Assembly: GCA_002368175.1 (NCBI GenBank)
Contig: AP018172.1
Location: 5,335,001-5,399,000 of the forward strand
Direction: 5' to 3'
DNA length: 64,000 nucleotides
Origin: Calothrix sp. NIES-2098
Lineage (GTDB): Bacteria > Cyanobacteriota > Cyanobacteriia > Cyanobacteriales > Nostocaceae
Program-made: the position numbers and the translations under genes
In this document: one piece after another, positions 41,359-50,452 of the stretch
Layout of the letters: every line of letters begins with the position of its first letter
Numbering within the stretch: the first letter of the stretch is position 1
The notes under the pieces: model-generated
The model's database searches: none
Told to the model about the DNA's origin: nothing
Seen by the model: the letters and a program-made list of their open reading frames with translations, nothing else

Positions 41359-43794
41359 TTACATACTATAAACTTGATTTTTTGTCGGAATTTTAATAAT
41401 AAATTCTGATTTTTCACCTATAACCGAATTACACGTTAAGGTTCCACCATGCTGTTGAGTAATTATCTGGTAGCTGATAGATAAGCCTAGCCCTGTGCCT
41501 TTTCCTACTGGTTTTGTGGTAAAGAAGGGATCAAAAATCTTGTTTAAATTTTTATTATCTATGCCTAAACCATTATCAGTAATCCGAATTTCGATCCAAT
41601 TATTATTAATTAGCTTGGTCTCGATCGAGATTTTATAGTTATCTAATAAGCTCCGATTTTGTTCTGAATATATTTGATGATTTTGCATTTTTTCTTCTAA
41701 TGCCTGAATGGCATTTATTATTATATTCATAAATACTTGATTGAGTTGACTTGGATAACACTCAATTAAAGGCAAGGCATTGTAGTTTTTGACTACTGTA
41801 ATAGCTGGACGCTGTGGCGTTGCTTGTAAACGATGCTGTAAAATTAGCAAAGTATTTTCGATACCTTCATGAATATCTACTTGCTTGATTTCTGCTTCAT
41901 CTAACCGAGAAAAGTTACGAAGACCCAGCACAAACTGCTGAATTCGCTCAATTCCTCTGGACATTGCACCTATACTTTTGTGCATGTCTTGATTCATTTC
42001 GTCCAAGTCTGCATACTCTAAAATTTCCTTGATTTTCTGTCTATTTTCTGGGTATTCATCGTGATAAATTTGTACGAATTTGAGTAAGTCTAATAGATTT
42101 TGATGAATATAATCAAGATTGCCAGAAATAAAATTGAGTGGATTATTTATTTCATGAGCGATACCTGCTACTAGTTGTCCTAAGGACACCATTTTTTCAT
42201 TTTGAATTAATTGGGTTTGTAGCTGTTTAAGTTCGCTTAAAGCTTCTTCTAATTGCTGTTTTTGAATATTAAGTAGTGCTTCCTTATGTAAACGTTCTTG
42301 AATTTCCTGTTCTAATACTAGAGATTTTTGTTGTGTTTGTTCTAATAACTCAACTTGCTCTAAAGCAATTCCTAACTGACTGCTAATTTGCACAATGATA
42401 TTTATTTCTCTTTCTTTCCATTGACGAGGTGCAGAATTTTGATAAGCAGCAAGCAATCCCCAAAGTTTTCTATGAGAATAAATCGGTATAATCACATAAG
42501 ATTTTGCTTGCAGCTGCTCTAAAAGAGTAACGTAACAATTATTAAATCCAGCATTGTAAATGTCTTCTACAACTCGATAAGGTAATCCTTGGCTGTAAAC
42601 ACCGCCTTGTGTCGCTTGCAAGTAAGTGTCTTTAACCGAAATTAGATTACTTTTGTTAAACAAACATTTATTATAGGCAGTAACATTCTCTTGGATTTGA
42701 GAATTTTTATTTTGTTCTTGGTATAAAGAAATCCAGCCCTCGTCAACAGACTCAGCAACAAAATATCCACTCCAGTCGGGATTAAAACGATAAACAACCA
42801 CGCGATCGCAACTAATAACTTGCCGCAATTCTGAAGTTGTAGCCGCAAATATACTTTCTATATCTAATGTTTGCCGCATTCTTTGAATTGCCATACTTAG
42901 GGCTTTTTCCCGTTCGGCACTTTCTTTCAAAGCTGTTTGCCAAATTAACTGATCTGTATACCGACGATCGAGTAATGAGATGATGAGAGTGGCAATTAAA
43001 ATCAAAAAAGTAGCAATACCAATTTCAATTGCTAACCAAGAATTAGATGCTCTCCAATCTGCACTCAAGACAAATTCTGGTATCTTGATGAAGCAAGTTG
43101 CCCACATTCCTGTGTAGTGCATACCAGTAATAGCAATTCCCATTACTAAAGCACTACTCAACTTCAGCCAGTTAAAACTTGATTTTGGCAGATTACGAAA
43201 GTAAACAGCCAGCCACAAAGCTACGCCTGAAGCAGAGATAGCAATTACAATTGACAAAGCAACAAGCCATTGATTGTAGTGAATCGTCGCTCCTGAAACC
43301 TCCATCCCAGCCATACCTAAGTAGTGCATGGAAGCGATCGCTAATCCCATAACGACACTACCACTAAGCAATATCTGTATACTCAGTTTTGGGCGACTCA
43401 ATACAAGTAATGCTAGTCCAGAAGCACCAATTGCATCTGCCCAAGAAAGCAGTGTAATTTTAATATCGTAGGTGACAGGTATTGGCAACTTAAACGCCAA
43501 CATAGCAATAAAATGCATTGACCAAATACCCGTTCCCATTGCTGTAGCACCACCAAAAATCCAACTCAATCGTGCTTTGAGTGGTAAGTCTGGTGTAACT
43601 CGATTGGCTAATTCTAGTGCTGTATAAGAAGCAATTATGGCAATGGCAAATGATAATACTACTAAAAGTAGTTCGTAACTTCCAAAAATCATTTTATCTA
43701 CAAGAGTATTAGATACGTTTAACGAAAACATCGACTCAAAAGTGTATTGATGGCTTTCTGAGAATTTTATAGTTATATTTAAATTAGGTATCAT
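41359..43794 (-). CDS. MHYT-GAF sensor histidine kinase
   Basis: 811 residues. The N-terminal membrane part (about 40-275) is an MHYT sensor domain, with the three repeated motifs WSMHFIAM, ASMHYLGM and TGMHYTGMW that are proposed to bind copper and sense small gases or redox. A GAF domain (about 310-480) contains DPDW-like VYRFNPDWSGYFVAESV and the phytochrome-like segment EDIYNAGFNNCYVTLLEQL. A long coiled coil leads to HisKA with GIAHEINNPLNFISGNL and a HATPase with DNGLGIDNKNLNKIFDPFF. The cognate regulator is not adjacent. The ATG at 43794 gives about 40 residues before the first helix; an internal start near residue 22 is also possible. Confidence 0.92.
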   Translation of the reverse strand: MIPNLNITIKFSESHQYTFESMFSLNVSNTLVDKMIFGSYELLLVVLSFAIAIIASYTALELANRVTPDLPLKARLSWIFGGATAMGTGIWSMHFIAMLAFKLPIPVTYDIKITLLSWADAIGASGLALLVLSRPKLSIQILLSGSVVMGLAIASMHYLGMAGMEVSGATIHYNQWLVALSIVIAISASGVALWLAVYFRNLPKSSFNWLKLSSALVMGIAITGMHYTGMWATCFIKIPEFVLSADWRASNSWLAIEIGIATFLILIATLIISLLDRRYTDQLIWQTALKESAEREKALSMAIQRMRQTLDIESIFAATTSELRQVISCDRVVVYRFNPDWSGYFVAESVDEGWISLYQEQNKNSQIQENVTAYNKCLFNKSNLISVKDTYLQATQGGVYSQGLPYRVVEDIYNAGFNNCYVTLLEQLQAKSYVIIPIYSHRKLWGLLAAYQNSAPRQWKEREINIIVQISSQLGIALEQVELLEQTQQKSLVLEQEIQERLHKEALLNIQKQQLEEALSELKQLQTQLIQNEKMVSLGQLVAGIAHEINNPLNFISGNLDYIHQNLLDLLKFVQIYHDEYPENRQKIKEILEYADLDEMNQDMHKSIGAMSRGIERIQQFVLGLRNFSRLDEAEIKQVDIHEGIENTLLILQHRLQATPQRPAITVVKNYNALPLIECYPSQLNQVFMNIIINAIQALEEKMQNHQIYSEQNRSLLDNYKISIETKLINNNWIEIRITDNGLGIDNKNLNKIFDPFFTTKPVGKGTGLGLSISYQIITQQHGGTLTCNSVIGEKSEFIIKIPTKNQVYSM

Positions 43795-44053
43795 TAACTA
43801 TAGTGAAATTACCGATATACGCTCGCTTTCCTTTCACTTGCTAATGACTTACTATTAAGCTTTAGAATAGTATTTTTATTACTATTTGTAAATCAGCCTA
43901 TGTCGCGGTTTTGACATTAAAAATGTATCTTTAATATGCTAAATTGCTGCAAAAAGGTGATTTGCAGGTAAATCTGGGGCTAGAGGTCGCAAATTATTAT
44001 GTTTCAAGAGATTAGTAGGCGATCGCAGTTTTACTCCTCATCCATCACAACGC
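43795..44053. other. Intergenic region, nothing assigned
   Basis: AT-rich sequence upstream of the MHYT kinase, with a HIP1 site near 44020. It presumably contains that gene's promoter. The remaining bases up to 44278 hold a possible remnant described separately. Confidence 0.45.
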
Positions 44054-44278
44054 CTAAAACTTTGATAAATCAAGCAATTGACGAAAGCCATCAATTAATT
44101 GCTGTGTAACCTTGAAGAGTTTTGACCAACTTTCCGTCCAATCGCTACAGCTTCACGGTATTATCCAACTACCAGAAGCCACCATATTTACTGTCAGGAC
44201 TAAAGATGACTCTCCAGACAGATGTTGTGTAACCTTAAGAGTGCTGAGTAACCTAACCTCAATATCTAACAACTTAAT
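44054..44278 (-). pseudogene. Possible remnant frame downstream of a histidine kinase
   Basis: In frame with the histidine kinase, the sequence after its stop stays open for about 55 codons, meets a TGA, and stays open again to a TAG at 44054-44056. The translated pieces look protein-like (LSGESSLVLTVNMVASGSW; SDWTESWSKLFKVTQQLIDG) and the stretch KVTQ is repeated, encoded by two similar DNA segments (near 44110 and 44235). There is no start codon or binding site. It may be a decayed gene fragment or chance; I do not recognise a family. Confidence 0.25.
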
Positions 44279-45700
44279 CTATGAAATAGGTAAACTAATT
44301 GTAAATACACTGCCTTCACCTAAGCGCGATCGCACGCTGACACTACCACCCATACTTTCTACCAACGTCTTCACAATCGACAACCCCAAACCAGAACCTC
44401 CAGTAGAACGATTTCGATTTTCATCTACGCGATAAAAGCGTTCAAAAATCCGAGATTGGTGTTGCAGCGGTATACCATAACCTTTATCAAAAACTTGAAT
44501 AGTCGCCTCTTCACCTTGCTGATGCAATTTCACAATTACTGGAGTATCGGCTTCAGAATATTTAACAGCATTATCAATTAAATTTAATAATACTTGTTTG
44601 AGGCGATTATAGTCAGCTTTTACTTCAATTGTTTGATTTGTAGACTCAATTATAATTTGGCGATCGCTATACTTATGTGCCATACCAACAACTTCTATAA
44701 CCAAGTCATTTAGTACGCAAGGGTCTATATTAAAATGTAAATAACCACTATCTGCCCGTGCTAGATCGAGTAAATCTTGTAAAAGACGGATGGTATGTTC
44801 TGCTTCTAAAGCAGCAGTTTCTAAAGCTTCTAATTGAGTTGGTGTTAAATTATTTTGCCGACGCAATACACTTTGTAAATAACCATGCACAATTGTTAAA
44901 GGCGTGCGTAACTCGTGAGAAACATTGCTCACAAATTGTCGCTCTTGCTCCCAAGATTGAGAGAGGCGCGATAACAGCATATTAAAAGTTTGAGCTAATT
45001 CTTTAACTTCACTAGGTGCTTTATCAATAGATAATTGAGCTTCTGGTAAATCCGCTGCGGAAATCACTTCTGTCATGTGGCTAAGTTGACGCAGAGGTTT
45101 AAGAGAACGCTGGATATAAAATGCGATCGCTACAGAAATTATAATAATTACCAAACTACTAGCAATACCTAAACTTTGCACCATTGCCAAATACATTGTT
45201 TGTTCGCGGGTCACATCCTGTACCACGAATAAATTTCCTAATACGTTACCTTTGATTGGTAATGAACCACCGCACAAAACAAAGTAGCGCTGCTTAACTT
45301 TAGTTACTTGGGGTTTAACCGACATCTCTGTGAGAGACATTAATTCCGATGCAGCTGTATCCGATAACTCATCCCAATTATTAGATTTGGCAATAATTTT
45401 ATTCTCAGGATTTTTTATCCAGATAAAGGTATTGGTATTAATCAAACTATCAACAGACTTTTGTAACCCCTGTTCCGGCGACATCATTGCACTATAAATT
45501 TGGACATCACGGGGTAGGCGATCGGCAATTCGTTCAATATTATATTTATGACTATTAATTAAAATTTGCTGCATTTTCCAAGTAGTCCAAATAGCGAGGC
45601 TACCTAATCCCAATGTTGAGAATGCAGCAATGCCAATTGTTAGACGTACCCGTAATGAAAATGGATCAATTTTTTGCCAAATTTTGTTGATTTGATTCAC
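44279..45700 (-). CDS. HAMP-type sensor histidine kinase
   Basis: 473 residues. TM1 (about 20-42) and TM2 (about 177-196) enclose a periplasmic sensor of about 135 residues with a single free cysteine (FVLCGGSL). HAMP follows (about 197-250), then HisKA with phosphoacceptor H262 (NVSHELRTPLTIVHGYL) and HATPase with NLIDNAVKYSEAD, DKGYGIPLQHQSRIFERFY and GSGLGLSIVKTL. This is the EnvZ/BaeS/CusS-like layout of envelope or metal sensors. The start is GTG at 45700. The response regulator, usually adjacent for this class, is not beside it in the window, so it is an orphan here. Confidence 0.92.
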   Translation of the reverse strand: MNQINKIWQKIDPFSLRVRLTIGIAAFSTLGLGSLAIWTTWKMQQILINSHKYNIERIADRLPRDVQIYSAMMSPEQGLQKSVDSLINTNTFIWIKNPENKIIAKSNNWDELSDTAASELMSLTEMSVKPQVTKVKQRYFVLCGGSLPIKGNVLGNLFVVQDVTREQTMYLAMVQSLGIASSLVIIIISVAIAFYIQRSLKPLRQLSHMTEVISAADLPEAQLSIDKAPSEVKELAQTFNMLLSRLSQSWEQERQFVSNVSHELRTPLTIVHGYLQSVLRRQNNLTPTQLEALETAALEAEHTIRLLQDLLDLARADSGYLHFNIDPCVLNDLVIEVVGMAHKYSDRQIIIESTNQTIEVKADYNRLKQVLLNLIDNAVKYSEADTPVIVKLHQQGEEATIQVFDKGYGIPLQHQSRIFERFYRVDENRNRSTGGSGLGLSIVKTLVESMGGSVSVRSRLGEGSVFTISLPIS

Positions 45701-45793
45701 TTTGGTACTCGATCGTTTAGTATCGAAATAGTTTCTGCCTTCTGCTTTTCACAACGACAATGTTTAACATAGTTTTACTTTAGGTAATGGCTT

Positions 45794-46252
45794 TCAACTA
45801 CTTCTTAAAGGAGCATAGCCGAAAGTAGCATTAAATTGACGACACCATATTGCCACAGATTTAAATTCTCCTAGCTTCACTGTTTCAGGTAAATCATAAC
45901 GTTGAGTACCGCTTGTTTTTTGCAAGCGAGCAATACTTATATAATCTTTCTCTTTAATCCCAGATATTGGCGGATTCTCAGAACGATACAAAATTACATA
46001 TAAATCTGGTCCTTGATTAGTTTTAAAATTTTGATCGAACTCTAGGTAGCGTTTTCTTTTTTCAGTAATGACTTTCACTTGTCCCTGAGTAGGTTGTTCC
46101 TTAGCCTTAAACGCTCCAACCTCTGCACCAGAACTAGCTACAGTTGTGTTAGGGGTTGTTTGAGTATCTGTCTGACTTGAGGTACTCTCTTTTGCACAGC
46201 CTATAGCTATGACAGCAATGAGACTTAAAATAGCTAAATGCTTTAACTTCAT
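45794..46252 (-). CDS. DM13-domain lipoprotein
   Basis: 152 residues from the ATG at 46252 (MKLKHLAILS). A lipoprotein signal ends in the lipobox AIGC, so the mature protein is lipid-anchored outside the cytoplasm. A Thr/Ser-rich spacer is followed by a DM13 domain (about 65-150) with LEFDQNFKTNQGPDLYVIL and the conserved cysteine in VAIWCRQFNATFGYAPL. DM13 domains are thought to take part in extracellular redox or electron transfer through that cysteine. Another ATG lies at 46261, but AAGGA would then be only one base from it, so the inner start is better spaced. Confidence 0.87.
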   Translation of the reverse strand: MKLKHLAILSLIAVIAIGCAKESTSSQTDTQTTPNTTVASSGAEVGAFKAKEQPTQGQVKVITEKRKRYLEFDQNFKTNQGPDLYVILYRSENPPISGIKEKDYISIARLQKTSGTQRYDLPETVKLGEFKSVAIWCRQFNATFGYAPLRSS

Positions 46253-46526
46253 AGCGCTCATGTCCTTAAATTTGACTCTAATATTAATTTAAGGCTTTGC
46301 ACTATAAACAAAATTAATTTAAGCTGAGAATTTATTAAAAATTTAGGTATTCAATTTTGATCGAGATTTAAAAAATAGAGTCCTTATATAATTTTGGGTA
46401 GCTTTATTAATTACCACAACAATTTTCCAGAATTACTATAAAAACTTTTAAAAGTAATATTAATTTGAGTATTGAGAAGCAAATTTATAATAGAATTTTT
46501 AAAGTTCCCATTTAACTTGGCTTACT

Positions 46527-46925
46527 ATGCAAATCCAACGAATATTTTCTGGTGCTGCTTGGGAATCTAAAGTAGGTTACTGTCGTGGCTTAAGAGTTGG
46601 AAACCAGATTTATATTTCTGGGACTGCACCAATTGATGCAACAGGTGGCGTCTTTGCTCCGGGTGATGCTTATGCACAAGCAAAACGCTGTTTTGAAATT
46701 ATCCAACAAGCTTTGCAAGAATTAAATGCAGACTTAAGCAATGTGGTAAGAACTCGAATGTTTGTGACAGATATTAGCCAATGGGCGGAATTTGGCAAAG
46801 CACATCAAGAATTTTTGGGAGAAAATCCACCAGTTGCAACTATGGTAGAAGTTAAATCTTTAATAGACCCAGCAATGTTGATTGAAATTGAAGTTGATGC
46901 GTTGGTTAATACTGAGGATAATTGA
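46527..46925 (+). CDS. Rid-family (YjgF/YER057c/UK114) protein lacking the catalytic arginine
   Basis: 132 residues. The Rid fold is clear from YISGTAPID, QAKRCFEIIQQALQELNADL, VVRTRMFVTDI and the C-terminal LIEIEVDALV. In true RidA imine deaminases the motif before the last strand is P-A-R; here it is PPVATMVEV, with alanine in place of the catalytic arginine. It therefore probably does not deaminate 2-aminoacrylate in the usual way and belongs to one of the Rid subfamilies of unknown activity. The ATG at 46527 fits the family start. Monocistronic. Confidence 0.88.
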   Translation: MQIQRIFSGAAWESKVGYCRGLRVGNQIYISGTAPIDATGGVFAPGDAYAQAKRCFEIIQQALQELNADLSNVVRTRMFVTDISQWAEFGKAHQEFLGENPPVATMVEVKSLIDPAMLIEIEVDALVNTEDN

Positions 46926-46948
46926 GATGTGAGATTTTTTAGAGCAAT

Positions 46949-47752
46949 CTACTTCTTCAGAAAACTATGCGAATGCCACCTAGCAAACTCTTCGATATTC
47001 GATATAGTTAAAAAATCAATGGTTTTGAAGTAGCGATCGATAGCTGGAAGGCTACATATTTTTGCACCAATATTCAAGTATGCTTGCACAATATTAGGAA
47101 TATTGACATTACATGAATCTGGACAATTTTGGGGAATTTCTATAGAGTATTCTGTATTTGGATAAACCAAAATACTTGGATGCATCAACTTATTGACCAG
47201 AAAATAATGATAAGCACAAGCTGCTTGCCAAGGATTTTGCGTTAATAGAGATGCACAACCAAAAAAATATTTGTTTTGACTACGGATTAAATAATTTGCT
47301 AGTCCTTCCCAGAGTAATAAGAGTGCTTGGCTATTACGGTATTCTTTAGCTATGCAGGCACGTCCAACTTCCACAGACATCTGAAGAACATCATCAGGAA
47401 TACCATTAAGATTAAAGATATCAGCAGCATCAAAGCCCAATCCTTGAGAAGCCATTGTATAGGTTTGCATTCGATAGGTGCCGATTGTTTTACCAGTTAA
47501 TTTAGAAATCAGCATTAAATGATGGCAAACTGCATCAAACCTATCTCGATCCATTTGCGTAAGGCTAGAATTAGAAAAACCTAGGCCTAGTTCAAGATTA
47601 AAGACTTCAAAGCGCAAACGAAATACTGATTCTAATTCTTCTTTAGTCGCAGCGAGTTTTAAGATATAGTTTTTGCTTTCAATTACAGGAAAGTCTATTA
47701 AATTTGAAGCAGGATTCAGTGGGTTATCAGTATTGTGGTAATAAATTTCCAT
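46949..47752 (-). CDS. GNAT-like acyltransferase (OlsB/hemolysin-like family)
   Basis: 267 residues from the ATG at 47752 (MEIYYHNTDN), which has AGGAAG four bases upstream. A farther ATG at 47839 lacks any binding site. The N-terminal domain resembles the Acetyltransf_5 family: VFRLRFEVFNLELGLGF, DRFDAVCHHLMLI, TGKTIGTYRMQTY, and VEVGRACIAKEYRNSQALLL with the acyl-carrier-binding arginine region, then YFFGCASL. Members N-acylate ornithine or use acyl-ACP donors to make lipids or signalling acyl-amino acids. The substrate here is not known. Monocistronic, convergent with the Rid gene. Confidence 0.8.
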   Translation of the reverse strand: MEIYYHNTDNPLNPASNLIDFPVIESKNYILKLAATKEELESVFRLRFEVFNLELGLGFSNSSLTQMDRDRFDAVCHHLMLISKLTGKTIGTYRMQTYTMASQGLGFDAADIFNLNGIPDDVLQMSVEVGRACIAKEYRNSQALLLLWEGLANYLIRSQNKYFFGCASLLTQNPWQAACAYHYFLVNKLMHPSILVYPNTEYSIEIPQNCPDSCNVNIPNIVQAYLNIGAKICSLPAIDRYFKTIDFLTISNIEEFARWHSHSFLKK

Positions 47753-47839
47753 CTGTCTTCCTACTGGGGATGGGAAAAATATCTTATGAGAAGCGGTGTA
47801 CAAATAAGCTACATCGTGTATTAAATTGTTGAAGCGCAA

Positions 47840-48412
47840 TGGTCTTATATTGTAGATATTTCTGCTTGTAAACCTTATTTTTGATAACTTCTCCTTAAAT
47901 ATATATTTAGTTGATTTCTTCTAAATTCCTGTCAAAAAATCTGAAAGAGTAATCACAGTTAAGACTGAAATAATTAATCACAGTAGACGCGCAGGGGATG
48001 CACGCAGATAAATCAAGCAAGATGTTGATTAAAAATATGTGATTTTTATAACTTAAACTTTCGGAATTGAACCGTATTTTCCTAAAGGTAATTGCATTGA
48101 TATGTATTCCTTTTAGGATATTGTCTACCTGTCAGAGAACATTGAAATCATTAAAGAGGTGAAGAATAGGGTGTTAGTATTATGAATATAATTGGCGAAA
48201 AAATCTGGCAATAAGATACAGAATTTTTTATTATGTATTTGATCTATCTATTTAGCCTAAAAGAGGTAACAAGCCCACGAATTTATCCGTAGGCTTGTAT
48301 AGTTTCTGCACCAATTATCCCATGACTTCCGTATGAAATTGCTCTTTGTACTGGAGAGAAGAGCAGCGAATTCAAAAGGCAAGGAATGTACAATCAATTA
48401 AGGAATGTACAA
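47840..48412. other. Intergenic region with one hairpin
   Basis: AT-rich and gene-free. An imperfect hairpin ACAAGCC-c-ACG / CGT-a-GGCTTGT spans 48269-48298, about 115-145 bases beyond the NAD kinase stop. Its flanks lack a T-run on both strands, so it is only a candidate transcript end. Confidence 0.5.
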
Positions 48413-49333
48413 TCAATTGCGGTGATTATTACTGTAGCGAACCCTAGTACCAGCCCAAAGCAATTTCTCTCGTAGGGTCTGATAATATGAATTGTTCTCT
48501 CGCAAAATAATAAACTTTGCTCGACAATCGGCCATCCGCACATCAACGCGGTGTCCTGGCCAAATTGAAGTAGCTAAAACTCCATCTGTCCACAACTTGG
48601 TACTCAAATCGTAATCCCCCAAAGGCCAAACGCTGACCACGGAACCAGGGGGTAAGACGAGAGGACGACTAGAAAGACTCATGGGACAGATAGGAGTGAT
48701 AGTCACCGCTTCCATACCATCGTGCATAATTGGGCCGTTGGCAGAAACGGTGTAACCAGTAGAACCAGTGGGAGTGGAAACAATTAACCCATCCCCAACA
48801 TATTGATCGACAACCTCACCGTCAATTTCCATTTCTAAAATTGAGGTAATCATGCGATCGGCAGAAGCGGGTTTAACACAGAATTCATTCAAAGCCAGAT
48901 AGCGATCGCTTACTGGTTCTAAATTCGAGCCATAGCCTTCAAACACTGCTGCTTGCAACATCATCCGCCGCTGAACAGCATAGCGGTCTTCAAACAGCCT
49001 GTCCCAAACTTTTTCTGTATCCTGAAATTCTTCAACTGACTCAGTTAAGAACCCCAGATGGCCTCCTACATTCACTCCCAGAATGGGGATGCCAACTGGG
49101 GCTAAATGTCTCGCACCAGTCAACACAGTGCCGTCACCACCAAGTACCAATGCCAGGTCGATGGGTTGCCCGACTGAAGCCAAAAATACCGGATAAGGGT
49201 TATCTTTGGGCCCGCTAGGCCCCATTAAAACCTGACACTGGCGGTTTTCGAGTTGTTTAGCACAGATTTCTGCCCAGCGTTTACTCTGGGCATCTCGCGC
49301 TTTATAAGCAATGATTACCTGCTTGAGTTGCAC
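48413..49333 (-). CDS. nadK: NAD kinase
   Basis: 306 residues from the GTG at 49333; a TTG two codons upstream is the other option and leaves no room for a binding site after ndhE. It phosphorylates NAD to NADP. The motifs are complete: LALVLGGDGTVLTGARHL (GGDGT), LGVNVGGHLGFLTE, ALNEFCVKPA (the NE motif), VGDGLIVSTPTGSTGYTVSA, and PICPMSLSSRPLVLP. It starts six bases after the ndhE stop, so it belongs to the ndhA-I-G-E transcript, which links NADP supply to the NDH-1 genes. Cyanobacteria usually have two NAD kinases; this is one of them. Confidence 0.95.
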   Translation of the reverse strand: MQLKQVIIAYKARDAQSKRWAEICAKQLENRQCQVLMGPSGPKDNPYPVFLASVGQPIDLALVLGGDGTVLTGARHLAPVGIPILGVNVGGHLGFLTESVEEFQDTEKVWDRLFEDRYAVQRRMMLQAAVFEGYGSNLEPVSDRYLALNEFCVKPASADRMITSILEMEIDGEVVDQYVGDGLIVSTPTGSTGYTVSANGPIMHDGMEAVTITPICPMSLSSRPLVLPPGSVVSVWPLGDYDLSTKLWTDGVLATSIWPGHRVDVRMADCRAKFIILRENNSYYQTLREKLLWAGTRVRYSNNHRN

Positions 49334-49339
49334 GCACAA

Positions 49340-49645
49340 TTACCACTTGAGGAGATTAAACTGCTCCATATCGACGGTATCACGGTTGCGATAAATAGCA
49401 AGTACGATCGCCAAACCTACCGCCGCTTCGGCTGCGGCCACAGTAATCACAAATACGGTGAAAACCTGACCCTTAATTAATGTTGAGTCGAGAAAATTGG
49501 AAAATGCCATTAAATTCAAATTAACAGCATTGAGCAGCAACTCAATTGACATCAGCACCCGCACAGCGTTGCGGCTGGTAATCAAACCGTAGATGCCGAT
49601 ACAGAATAAAGCAGCTGCAAGTAATAGAAAGTACTGGAGTTGCAT
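49340..49645 (-). CDS. ndhE: NDH-1 subunit E (NuoK homologue)
   Basis: 101-residue membrane subunit of the cyanobacterial NDH-1 complex, with three helices. The glutamates needed for proton translocation are in MSIELLLNAVNL and TVAAAEAAVGLAI. It also contains GIYGLITSRNAVRVL. It follows ndhG by 51 bases and precedes nadK by six. ATG at 49645 with no strong binding site. Confidence 0.97.
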   Translation of the reverse strand: MQLQYFLLLAAALFCIGIYGLITSRNAVRVLMSIELLLNAVNLNLMAFSNFLDSTLIKGQVFTVFVITVAAAEAAVGLAIVLAIYRNRDTVDMEQFNLLKW

Positions 49646-49696
49646 GAATCTTGTGAGTTTTTATTTAGATATCAGTTGTTAGTTGTTGCTTTCTCA

Positions 49697-50350
49697 TCAC
49701 TCGCGACGAGAACTACCACGATAAACCGGAGAATCACCAGATTCATTGTTAATGTTACCTATTGCTGCCATTTCTCTGGGGCGTTCGGGCAAGGTTAAAA
49801 CGGTTTGTGGCAATTCCGAAGGTGTTACTTGGTCTGGTAAGTATTCGCGACGTGCCAAAATAATTGCTCCTACCATTGCCATCAGCAACAACACAGAAGC
49901 TAATTCAAAAGGTAGTAGAAAGTCACTAAAGAAATGCTGGCCAATCAACACGATGGAACTTTCAAAAGCTACAGGAGCAGTTGCATAAGCCCAAGGGGTA
50001 GCCAAAATCATCGTACTCAAAAGTCCAAATAATCCCAGACTAACCACAGCTGTCAAGATTTTTCGCAGCCAAGCGCTAGGAAACGGTGCAAAATTCTGCC
50101 GCTTGTTAACCAACATAATCGCAAACAAGATCAGCACGTTAACTGCGCCAACATAAATCAATACTTGTGCTGCGGCTACAAAGTCACCATTTAGTAACAG
50201 GTACATCCCAGCAATGCTGATGAATACGCCACCAAGCAAAAAGGCAGAATAGACGATACTAGAGGACAACACTACACCTAGTGCTGCTCCAATCATCATT
50301 ACAGCCAGTATGCCAAAGGAAACAACCTGTACTCCTTCTGCTAAATTCAC
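49697..50350 (-). CDS. ndhG: NDH-1 subunit G (NuoJ homologue)
   Basis: 217 residues with five membrane helices, including LGVVLSSSIVYSAFLLGGVF and YLLLNGDFVAAAQVLIYVGA, the conserved segment of NuoJ/ND6. The C-terminus (about 170-217) is a hydrophilic tail. The start is GTG at 50350 (MNLAEGVQV). It belongs to the ndhA-I-G-E cluster. A repeat tract separates it from ndhI. Confidence 0.95.
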   Translation of the reverse strand: MNLAEGVQVVSFGILAVMMIGAALGVVLSSSIVYSAFLLGGVFISIAGMYLLLNGDFVAAAQVLIYVGAVNVLILFAIMLVNKRQNFAPFPSAWLRKILTAVVSLGLFGLLSTMILATPWAYATAPVAFESSIVLIGQHFFSDFLLPFELASVLLLMAMVGAIILARREYLPDQVTPSELPQTVLTLPERPREMAAIGNINNESGDSPVYRGSSRRE

Positions 50351-50370
50351 TGTTTTTTGTCCTCAATTAC

Positions 50371-50452
50371 TTGTCATTAGTCAAGGGTCAAGAGTCAAGG
50401 GTCAAGAGTCAAGTTGAATTACTCTGGACTTTGGACTTTGGACTTTTGACCT
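50371..50452. repeat. STRR-like heptamers between ndhI and ndhG
   Basis: AGTCAAGGGTCAAGAGTCAAG units and then GGACTTT/GGACTTTG units fill the spacer. The repeats lie inside the ndh operon without disrupting a gene. Confidence 0.8.

Noticed and set aside
44112..44435. Plus-strand 107-codon frame
   Set aside because: TTG start, more than a third lies antisense to the histidine kinase, and no ribosome binding site.
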